From JAQVOO01 sp964524755 (GTDB lineage Bacteria > Spirochaetota > Spirochaetia > Sphaerochaetales > Sphaerochaetaceae): a DNA stretch of 6,125 nt. How positions within the stretch are numbered: position 1 is the first letter of the stretch; the number at the start of each line of letters is the position of its first letter. The notes under the pieces are model-generated. The model searched no databases. It saw only the letters and a program-made list of their open reading frames with translations, and was not told the DNA's origin. The stretch covers positions 1 through 6,125 of the forward strand of contig CAZGDR010000073.1 of the NCBI GenBank assembly GCA_964524755.1, in the 5' to 3' direction. Shown here piece by piece: positions 1 to 4,606 of the stretch. The translations under genes were made by a program, and so were the position numbers.

Positions 1-91
1 CCATCTCAACAGCACCCACTAGTGTGGCATTCGGAGCAATGTAAAGTGCTTTTTCAATGTTTGGATAGGTGTTCTCAAAAGCTAGAAGCAT
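1..91 (-). CDS. Gamma-carbonic anhydrase / hexapeptide-repeat protein, N-terminal fragment
   Basis: This is the 5' end of a gene that runs off the left edge, with 30 codons visible. The minus-strand reading begins MLLAFENTYPNIEKALYIAP and continues NATLVGAVEM. The pattern of an early P-x-I, then a segment ending IAPNATLVGAVE, is the typical opening of the gamma-carbonic-anhydrase-like left-handed beta-helix family (YrdA/PaaY/CaiE type), whose first hexapeptide turn reads like APNA-x-(V/L)-x-G-x-V. Family members are usually 170-200 residues and bind zinc through histidines that would lie outside this window, so catalytic competence cannot be judged. The start ATG (91-89) has a strong ribosome-binding site, AGGGAGG (105-99), seven bases upstream. 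It is divergent from the SIS-VOC pair, and nothing visible ties it to sugar metabolism. A related hexapeptide acyltransferase is the main alternative. Confidence 0.72.
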   Translation of the reverse strand, partial: MLLAFENTYPNIEKALYIAPNATLVGAVEM

Positions 92-239
92 CTGTTTTCC
101 TCCCTCTAAAAGATAAACTTAGTTAGTCATCTATGCAATACTATAGAAAAATATTCGTTCTTATACGGTTTGTTACAATGAAGAATTTTGTTGCTTAGTA
201 TTACTTGTAAAATTATAAAGAGTATGGTTCAGTTTAGGT
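92..239. promoter_or_regulatory. Divergent intergenic region
   Basis: This 148-base AT-rich spacer lies between the carbonic-anhydrase-like gene (leftward) and the first SIS gene (rightward). It holds the leftward gene's ribosome-binding site, a candidate rightward promoter (191-219) and, on the minus strand, a TATAAT at 217-212 without a convincing -35 box. I see no long hairpin, no riboswitch-like structure and no open reading frame in it. Confidence 0.6.
191..219 (+). promoter_or_regulatory. Candidate sigma-70-type promoter for the first SIS-VOC pair
   Basis: TTGCTT (191-196) and TATAAA (214-219) are separated by exactly 17 bases. The -10 box matches the consensus at five of six positions, but the -35 box at only three. 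Transcription would start near 226, leaving a leader of about 14 bases before the ATG at 240. The region is AT-rich, so a chance match is possible. Confidence 0.4.
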
Positions 240-854
240 ATGATAGATAATGAAATTTTGCACATTGCGAAAGGGGTCTGGGCTACTGCAGCTTCTGAAC
301 TACAACGGTTGCAGGACTACGCTGCAAATGATCAGTTTATGAAGGTTGTTCACCTGTTGGCCAATTGTAAGGGTCGAGTTATGGTGAGTGGAGTAGGAAC
401 GAGTGGTGTGGCTGCGAGAAAGTTTGCCCATTCATTGTGCTGCATTGAAGTGCCAGCTCTTTATCTTAATCCTGCTGATGCTATACATGGTGCTCTCGGA
501 GTTGTTCAAGCTGATGATGTAGTATTTTTAATCTCTAAAGGTGGTGGAACAAAAGAGCTAGTCCAATTGCTACCAGCGTTACACACTAAAAACGTGAATA
601 TTGTTGCTATCACTGAACAAACCGATTCTCCACTAGCAAGAGGCAGTGATTATACCTTAACCGTGCGGGTAAAAAAAGAAGCTGATCCGTTTAATTTATT
701 AGCAACTACGAGTACTTTAGCGGTTATAGGACTGTGTGATGCAATTTGCATATCGGTAATGACTATAACGGGGTATACTGAGGAACAATTTGCCGTTATT
801 CACCCCGGCGGAGCTGTCGGGGAAAAATTAGAACAGTCACTTTCAAGGAGATGA
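240..854 (+). CDS. SIS-domain sugar-phosphate isomerase, KdsD/GutQ-like, lacking CBS domains
   Basis: Probable cytoplasmic aldose-ketose isomerase acting on a phosphosugar. The 204 residues are a single SIS domain that aligns along its length with the isomerase half of E. coli arabinose-5-phosphate isomerase KdsD. Visible landmarks are GVGTSG (51-56), the AIHGALG segment (81-87), ISKGGGTKEL (98-107), KKEADP (145-150) and IHPGGAVG (187-194). Against KdsD catalytic positions, E106, E147, H188 and H83 match E111, E152, H193 and H88, but KdsD Lys59 is Thr54 here. The C-terminal CBS pair of full-length KdsD is absent: the protein stops just after the SIS fold. The start ATG is the only reasonable one because an in-frame stop lies at 216-218, but its ribosome-binding site (TTTAGG) is weak and close. 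The VOC gene begins one base after the stop, so the two are almost certainly co-transcribed. The fold is certain; the substrate is not, and D-arabinose-5-phosphate is only one possibility. Confidence 0.87.
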   Translation: MIDNEILHIAKGVWATAASELQRLQDYAANDQFMKVVHLLANCKGRVMVSGVGTSGVAARKFAHSLCCIEVPALYLNPADAIHGALGVVQADDVVFLISKGGGTKELVQLLPALHTKNVNIVAITEQTDSPLARGSDYTLTVRVKKEADPFNLLATTSTLAVIGLCDAICISVMTITGYTEEQFAVIHPGGAVGEKLEQSLSRR

Positions 855-855
855 T

Positions 856-1377
856 ATGGTGGAAAATCTAGATGCATTACAAACCAAGCTCCCTTTTTTA
901 GCCCAAGGAGTCTCTCAAATTGCCTATGTAGTAGAGGATCTTGATGCTGTTGTGCAACAGCATCATCGCCTATTTGGAATTGGTCCATGGCACTTCTATA
1001 CCTATGGCAAGCCGTTACTAAGCATGATGAAAAGATACGGAAAACCTTGTGAGTATCAAATGAGAATAGCACTCTCTTATTTTGGTCCTACCCGCATAGA
1101 GATGATTCAGCATCTGGAAGGAGATACGGTCTACACTGACTTTATTAAAAAACATGGATATGGAATTCAACATCTTGGATTTGTGGTAGATTCAATGGAA
1201 ACAGCCCTTCAACAAGCTCAATCGGCAGGTCTAGTGGTAACCATGGAAGGAGGAGGGCATGGCCCCGATGGGGACGGTTACTTTGCTTACCTCGATACTG
1301 AAGATTTACTTGGCACCACCATAGAGCTGATTGAAAGACCTAAGAGGCGCCGTGAACCAGAGAAAATCTATCCGTAA
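856..1377 (+). CDS. VOC-superfamily (glyoxalase-fold) protein, first copy
   Basis: A 173-residue protein of the vicinal-oxygen-chelate fold, nearest in style to the Glyoxalase_4 / methylmalonyl-CoA epimerase-like group. Two beta-alpha-beta modules are visible: residues about 17-86, opening VSQIAYVVEDLD, and about 100-162, opening GIQHLGFVVDSM. Candidate metal ligands by position are Q21, E82, H106 and E157; methylmalonyl-CoA epimerase uses His/Gln/His/Glu at the corresponding places. Other marked segments are FGIGPW (40-45), KHGYGIQH (99-106) and a glycine-rich GGGHGPDGDG (132-141). The C-terminus is basic and ends EKIYP. AAGGAG (845-850) five bases before the ATG gives a good ribosome-binding site, lying inside the end of the upstream SIS gene and suggesting translational coupling. 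Its reaction is unknown. The tight pairing with a sugar isomerase suggests metal-assisted proton abstraction on a sugar or keto-sugar intermediate, which is inference. It is clearly related to the VOC gene at 3009-3485. Confidence 0.85.
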   Translation: MVENLDALQTKLPFLAQGVSQIAYVVEDLDAVVQQHHRLFGIGPWHFYTYGKPLLSMMKRYGKPCEYQMRIALSYFGPTRIEMIQHLEGDTVYTDFIKKHGYGIQHLGFVVDSMETALQQAQSAGLVVTMEGGGHGPDGDGYFAYLDTEDLLGTTIELIERPKRRREPEKIYP

Positions 1378-1383
1378 TATTTT

Positions 1384-2217
1384 TTATGTATTGGCGAAAA
1401 AAGAACTCATGATAAAATCATATGAATCAACAATTTGTTGTTTCCAGTCATTAGCACTGTTATGCCAAAATTCAGTAACATATCTACGGACACCTAAATT
1501 CCAGCAAGTATCCAATAGATGAGGGAAGTCGACATGGCCTGTCCCATAGGGGATTTCTCGAAATTTCCCCGGTAGACTCTCTTTTATATGGACGGCTACA
1601 ATGTGACCAGCACCCATTAACAGGTCTTTTGCGGGGTCTTTATTCTCACTGTAGGCAGCGTTTACAATATTGCCTAGATCGGGGTAAATCTGGAGATAGG
1701 GTGAATCAATAATCTTTACAAACTCTAACGCCTTTTCTACTGTGTTCATAAACGCCGTTTCCATGGTCTCAAATGCTAGTATTATACCGTACTTGGCGGC
1801 TAGATTAGCACAGGTATGCAAATTTTCAGTAAAGAGCGCTCTTGTTTTTGCAGTTGATTCCTCATAGTAGACATCATACCCAGCCAGTTGAATAATCGGA
1901 ATGCCCATAAAGGCAGCAAAATGGAGAGCCTGCTCCATGATATCTAAAGATCGTTGAGCGGTTTTCTCACTTCCTAAAGGGAAACGCCTGTGACCACTGA
2001 GACACATGGACCCCATAGGGATAGATTGAATACTAGCATCTAAGAGTTCTTGCATCTGTTTCGGAGAGTAGGTAAGACGTGCCAATTTGGCATCAGATTC
2101 ATCTATGCTAATTTCTAAATAATCATATCCCTGTTGCTTAGCTAGCATTAACTTGTCTGTACATGACACCGCATCGGGGATGGCCTTTTCATAGAGTCCT
2201 AGTTGATAAGTTTTCAT
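1384..2217 (-). CDS. ulaE: L-xylulose-5-phosphate 3-epimerase, UlaE/SgbU family
   Basis: Cytoplasmic TIM-barrel, metal-dependent epimerase converting L-xylulose-5-phosphate to L-ribulose-5-phosphate in E. coli L-ascorbate and L-xylulose catabolism. The 277 residues fit the family (E. coli UlaE is 284). Diagnostic stretches are LGLYEKAIP (6-14), SMCLSGHRRFPLGSE (70-84), IQLAGYDVYY (109-118), YPDLGN (178-183) and GHIVAVHIKE (204-213). All four metal ligands of UlaE have counterparts: E150, D180, H210 and E249. I chose the ATG at 2217 because homology begins there (MKTYQLGLYEK). The frame stays open to a TTG at 2271, but those 18 extra residues look non-homologous. The chosen ATG has no Shine-Dalgarno site, and a promoter appears to place transcription start right on it. 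The gene converges with the first VOC gene (6 bases between stops) and diverges from the second SIS operon. Family membership is firm; the exact sugar in this organism is inferred. Confidence 0.92.
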   Translation of the reverse strand: MKTYQLGLYEKAIPDAVSCTDKLMLAKQQGYDYLEISIDESDAKLARLTYSPKQMQELLDASIQSIPMGSMCLSGHRRFPLGSEKTAQRSLDIMEQALHFAAFMGIPIIQLAGYDVYYEESTAKTRALFTENLHTCANLAAKYGIILAFETMETAFMNTVEKALEFVKIIDSPYLQIYPDLGNIVNAAYSENKDPAKDLLMGAGHIVAVHIKESLPGKFREIPYGTGHVDFPHLLDTCWNLGVRRYVTEFWHNSANDWKQQIVDSYDFIMSSFFANT

Positions 2218-2223
2218 ACGGTA

Positions 2224-2252
2224 AGTATAGCGCAAAATCTCTTTTATGGCGA
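2224..2252 (-). promoter_or_regulatory. Candidate promoter of the epimerase gene, possibly giving a leaderless mRNA
   Basis: On the minus strand TCGCCA (2252-2247) and TATACT (2229-2224) are separated by 17 bases, matching the -35 and -10 consensus at four and five of six positions. Six bases follow the -10 box before the ATG (2217), so the predicted start site falls on or beside the A of the start codon. This would explain why no Shine-Dalgarno sequence precedes it. No transcript data support this. Confidence 0.4.
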
Positions 2253-2313
2253 CTAGAGAGCATAGCTTCAAGGATTGAAAGCCTTTTTCCAGTTGTCATG
2301 GAGCAACTTGTAA

Positions 2314-2329
2314 AGAACATGTAAGTTCT
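2314..2329. promoter_or_regulatory. Short inverted repeat in the divergent epimerase / SIS operon spacer
   Basis: AGAAC, six bases, GTTCT forms a perfect 5+5 inverted repeat 33 bases upstream of the -35 box of the rightward operon. A second small one, AGTTG (2291-2295) with CAACT (2304-2308), lies just left. These sit between two divergent promoters, where an operator would be expected, but repeats this short arise readily by chance. No regulator gene is present in the window. Confidence 0.25.
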
Positions 2330-2362
2330 AATTTTCCCAATTATAAAATAAAAAAATAAAAT

Positions 2363-2391
2363 TTGACAACTGCTATAGAACGGTTTATTAT
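2363..2391 (+). promoter_or_regulatory. Strong sigma-70-type promoter of the SIS-VOC-ABC transporter operon
   Basis: A perfect -35 TTGACA (2363-2368) and a five-of-six -10 TATTAT (2386-2391) are separated by exactly 17 bases, with an A/T-rich tract (2341-2362) just upstream that resembles an UP element. Transcription should start near 2398, giving a leader of about 23 bases. The promoter fixes the start of the downstream gene: a possible TTG start at 2391 would lie inside the -10 box, so the ATG at 2421 must be used. Confidence 0.8.
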
Positions 2392-2420
2392 TGAGTATCT
2401 ATAAATCAAGGGGAGATTAT

Positions 2421-2990
2421 ATGGATTATAAGCAATTGGCAAAAACAATAATAGAAGAAAATAAAACAGTATTGAATAGAGTGGACCCACAGGAAGTTGA
2501 AGTGTTGTTAGATGAGATAGGTAAAGCCAAAACTATTCAGTTGTATGCAATGGGGCGAATGGCTCTCTCAATGCGTGGGTTCGCCATGAGATTGAAACAT
2601 ATGGGGTTTGATACCTACATTGTCTACGACACTATTACTCCAAGGATTGGAGAAGGTGATCTATTGTTAGGCATTTGTGCCGTAACTAATGTTGAGCTTA
2701 ACGTAATTCGTTTAGCCAAGGAAGCTGGAGCTCGTATAGGATTGCTCACCGCGCATCCAGAAAATGAACACGGCCAATTAGCCGATTTTACCGTGCGTGT
2801 TCCTGGGCAGATTTTTGGTGGTGATTTGGAAGTTCCTTCTATTCAACCTATGGCTTCTCTCTTAGAACAATCAATGTTCTTGTTTACTGATATTATTACG
2901 ATGCTCTTGATCGAACGTAATAACGTCGATGTCCAAGCGATGCATCATCGCCATACAAATCTTGAGGGGATTCCTCATAGTTTTGCCTAA
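2421..2990 (+). CDS. SIS-domain protein, 6-phospho-3-hexuloisomerase (HxlB/PHI)-like
   Basis: Probable cytoplasmic phosphosugar isomerase of 189 residues, the usual length for PHI, which interconverts D-arabino-3-hexulose-6-phosphate and fructose-6-phosphate. Family landmarks are FAMRLKHMGF (54-63), a D-T-I-T-P segment (70-74) followed by IGEGDLL (76-82), and the C-terminal RHTNLEG (177-183), matching the PHI signature RHxNL(E). Two usually conserved loops are altered: the GxGRSG loop reads AMGRMA (43-48), and the SGSG(E/R)T phosphate-binding loop reads CAVTN (86-90). The enzyme may therefore act on a different substrate or have a non-standard phosphate site. The start is the ATG at 2421, with AGGGGAG (2409-2415) five bases upstream; an upstream TTG would lie in the promoter. 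No hexulose-6-phosphate synthase (HxlA) partner is nearby, so formaldehyde fixation is unlikely. It is the first gene of the transporter operon. Confidence 0.85.
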   Translation: MDYKQLAKTIIEENKTVLNRVDPQEVEVLLDEIGKAKTIQLYAMGRMALSMRGFAMRLKHMGFDTYIVYDTITPRIGEGDLLLGICAVTNVELNVIRLAKEAGARIGLLTAHPENEHGQLADFTVRVPGQIFGGDLEVPSIQPMASLLEQSMFLFTDIITMLLIERNNVDVQAMHHRHTNLEGIPHSFA

Positions 2991-3008
2991 AAAAATAGGA
3001 GGCTAGTC

Positions 3009-3485
3009 ATGAAAGATGGTCAATTAGTTCAGGTAGCACAAGTTGTTGAAGATATCGACAAAGCGATGAAGCACTTTTGGGAAGATTTTGGGATCGGTCC
3101 TTGGGATATATATGAATATGGTCCTAAAACAGTCCAGGATTCGATGTATCGCGGAAAGCCAAATACACAACGGTATGCGTTAGCGGTTACTTGGGTTGGT
3201 CCTATCCAATATGAACTTATGCAACCTCTGGATGGATACAGTATTTATAATGAATTTATTGAGAAGCACGGATATGGTTTGCAGCACGTTAAATTTTATT
3301 ATAAGGATTGTGCTAAAGCAATTGAGAAGTATCGAAAGAAAGGCTACGAAGTGATTCAGAGTGGCAGAATCGGAGATGACGAATTTTATTATTTAGAATC
3401 TGTTGATAAAGTTGGCGTGGTATTAGAGATAGGAAATGCAGGAGAGATACCTCCTCCGCTACGTACCTATCCCCCACGAGATTAA
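3009..3485 (+). CDS. VOC-superfamily (glyoxalase-fold) protein, second copy
   Basis: A 158-residue VOC-fold protein, paralogous to the one at 856-1377. Shared blocks are the opening module (LVQVAQVVEDID, 6-17), FGIGPW (27-32), a G-P-x-x-x-E-x-x-Q segment, F-I-x-K-H-G-Y-G-x-Q-H (83-93) and a C-terminal TYP near the end. Candidate metal ligands Q8, E69, H93 and E140 fall at the same places as in the first copy, so both use Gln/Glu/His/Glu where methylmalonyl-CoA epimerase uses His/Gln/His/Glu. This copy lacks the N-terminal extension and the glycine-rich loop of the first. AGGAGG (2997-3002), six bases before the ATG, is an excellent ribosome-binding site. The gene lies 18 bases after the PHI-like gene and 49 bases before the binding-protein gene, within one apparent operon. 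An isomerase, epimerase or lyase step on the imported sugar is a reasonable guess; the reaction is unknown. Confidence 0.85.
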   Translation: MKDGQLVQVAQVVEDIDKAMKHFWEDFGIGPWDIYEYGPKTVQDSMYRGKPNTQRYALAVTWVGPIQYELMQPLDGYSIYNEFIEKHGYGLQHVKFYYKDCAKAIEKYRKKGYEVIQSGRIGDDEFYYLESVDKVGVVLEIGNAGEIPPPLRTYPPRD

Positions 3486-3492
3486 TGAAGAA

Positions 3493-3510
3493 GCGTCTTG
3501 AAAAGGACGC
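3493..3510 (+). promoter_or_regulatory. RNA hairpin with GAAA loop upstream of the binding-protein gene
   Basis: GCGTCTT and AGGACGC pair as a seven-base-pair stem with one G-U, closed by a GAAA (GNRA-type) tetraloop at 3500-3503. No U-run follows, so it does not look like an intrinsic terminator. It lies 14 bases before the AGGAGG of the next gene, where it could protect the 5' end of a processed transcript. The role is inferred. Confidence 0.5.
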
Positions 3511-3534
3511 GACTACATATTATAGGAGGTCCGT

Positions 3535-4539
3535 ATGAAGAATGTAAGAAGATTTTTACTTCTTGCGATGGTGTTGATTCTAGTTGCACAGGGAATGTTT
3601 GCAGCTGGACAACAGGAAGCGGCTGTTGGAGCAAAACAGTATACAATGGTAGCGATTCCAAAACTTCGTGCAGCATGGTTTAATGCTCTTGAAAAGGGAA
3701 TGCTGGCCGCAGCTAAAGAGTACGATGTAGATGCATACATGCAGGCTCCTGCTGCAGCTGATGAAGCTCAACAAGTTCGACTAATTGAAGATGCTATTAA
3801 CCAAGGCGTTAATTCCATCATGGTCGTTCCCAATGATGCAAATTCAGTAGTACCTGCTTTCCAAAGAGCTCGCGAGCAAGGGATCGTAGTGTTAACACAT
3901 GAATCACCCAACCAGGAAGCTGGTGATTTTAACGTTGAAATGATCGATAACGTGAAATTCGGTGAAACAATGATGAAAGAAATTGCCGACAGAACGGGAG
4001 GAAAGGGTGATTACGTAGTATTTGTTGGTTCACTGACAGTTCCCGCACATAACATCTGGGCTGATGCTGCAATTGCCTATCAGAAGAAAAATTATCCTCA
4101 AATGCGCCTTGTAACTACCAAACAACCAGTGTCAGAAGATAGAAATGCAGCTCGCCAAAAAACACTTGAACTCATCAATGTGTATCCGAACTTAAAAGCA
4201 GTCTTAGCTTTTGGTAGCCAAGGAGCTCCAGGCGCTGCTCAAGCTCTACGTGAAAGAGGCTTGATAGGTAAACTCACTGTTATTGGAACTACGAGTCCAA
4301 AAGAAATTGCCCCCTTTATTAAAGACGGGTCAGCAAGTCTTTCGGTACTATGGGATCCCGGTGAGGCTGGTTATGCAATGGTTTATCTTTCAAAGCTTAT
4401 CCTCGATGGTAAACGTGATAGTATCAAGCAAGGGTTGAATATTCCTACGTTAGGTGTACCAGAGATTGATGGAATGAACGTTCTATTTGATCGTCCACTT
4501 ATTGTCGATAAAACAAACGTCGATGATTATGATTTCTAG
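3535..4539 (+). CDS. Periplasmic sugar-binding protein of an ABC transporter (RbsB/RhaS/LsrB-like)
   Basis: Solute-binding subunit (334 residues) that captures the sugar in the periplasm and delivers it to the membrane permease. Residues 1-23 form a signal peptide: basic start (K2, R5, R6), hydrophobic core 7-20, likely cleavage after MFA (23) before AGQQE. There is no lipobox cysteine, so it should be soluble. The mature part is a type I binding fold (Peripla_BP_4): KLRAAWFNALEKG (43-55), then AINQGVNSIMVVPND (87-101), REQGIVVLTHESPN (113-126) and the hinge region around VLWDPGEAGYA (271-281). Its closest remembered relatives are RhaS and the AI-2 receptor LsrB. Compared with LsrB, the pocket Lys and the Pro/Ala pair are kept (K43, P232, A234), but the Asp-Gln pair is A171-H172 and Asp116 is E123, so AI-2 is an unlikely ligand. 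AGGAGG (3524-3529) five bases before the ATG supports the start. The ligand is unknown; a pentose, deoxysugar or related compound is plausible. Confidence 0.9.
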   Translation: MKNVRRFLLLAMVLILVAQGMFAAGQQEAAVGAKQYTMVAIPKLRAAWFNALEKGMLAAAKEYDVDAYMQAPAAADEAQQVRLIEDAINQGVNSIMVVPNDANSVVPAFQRAREQGIVVLTHESPNQEAGDFNVEMIDNVKFGETMMKEIADRTGGKGDYVVFVGSLTVPAHNIWADAAIAYQKKNYPQMRLVTTKQPVSEDRNAARQKTLELINVYPNLKAVLAFGSQGAPGAAQALRERGLIGKLTVIGTTSPKEIAPFIKDGSASLSVLWDPGEAGYAMVYLSKLILDGKRDSIKQGLNIPTLGVPEIDGMNVLFDRPLIVDKTNVDDYDF

Positions 4540-4560
4540 TAGTAGCTCATAAGTCTTACC

Positions 4561-4591
4561 ACGGCCGAACGGAGTCTCTTCGTTCGGTCGT
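4561..4591 (+). promoter_or_regulatory. Intergenic RNA hairpin between binding-protein and ATPase genes
   Basis: ACGGCCGAACG (4561-4571) pairs with CGTTCGGTCGT (4581-4591) as an 11-base-pair stem with one G-U and a 9-base loop. No T-run follows, and the ATPase ribosome-binding site begins six bases later, so a full terminator is unlikely. Hairpins in this position are known in binding-protein transporter operons (as after malE), where they stabilise the upstream mRNA so that binding protein outnumbers the membrane complex. Partial attenuation is an alternative. Confidence 0.7.
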
Positions 4592-4606
4592 CATTTGGAG
4601 AAGTTT

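Noticed and set aside
851..871. ATG at 851 overlapping the SIS stop (ATGA) as a coupled start
   Set aside because: This frame stops after six codons; the VOC protein is read from the ATG at 856.
1398..1425. Weak hairpin ATGAT-TTT-ATCAT followed by a T-run on the minus strand as epimerase terminator
   Set aside because: The stem is short and A/T-only, the T-run is several bases away, and all of it is inside the epimerase coding sequence.
1331..1522. Plus-strand reading frame of 63 codons overlapping the end of the first VOC gene and the epimerase tail
   Set aside because: It overlaps two well-supported genes in other frames, has no ribosome-binding site and no recognisable protein features.
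2218..2271. 18-residue N-terminal extension of the epimerase from a TTG at 2271
   Set aside because: The extra residues do not look like family sequence, and homology to UlaE begins at the ATG at 2217. The alternative is not fully excluded because the ATG lacks a Shine-Dalgarno site.
2391..2420. N-terminal extension of the PHI-like protein from a TTG at 2391
   Set aside because: The TTG lies in the -10 box of a near-consensus promoter, upstream of the predicted transcript start; the ATG at 2421 has a good ribosome-binding site.
3498..3526. Internal promoter TTGAAA-17-TATAGG before the binding-protein gene
   Set aside because: The -10 match is poor and overlaps the ribosome-binding site, and the -35 lies inside the hairpin; the better-looking TATTAT (3518-3523) has only a 14-base spacer.
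4561..4591. Intrinsic terminator after the binding-protein gene
   Set aside because: The stem is strong, but no U-run follows and the ATPase gene begins 16 bases later with its own ribosome-binding site, so it is better read as an mRNA-stability hairpin.
4595..4606. TTG start at 4595 for the ATPase
   Set aside because: It overlaps the GGAG ribosome-binding site that serves the ATG at 4607, and adds only four residues absent from the family's usual start.
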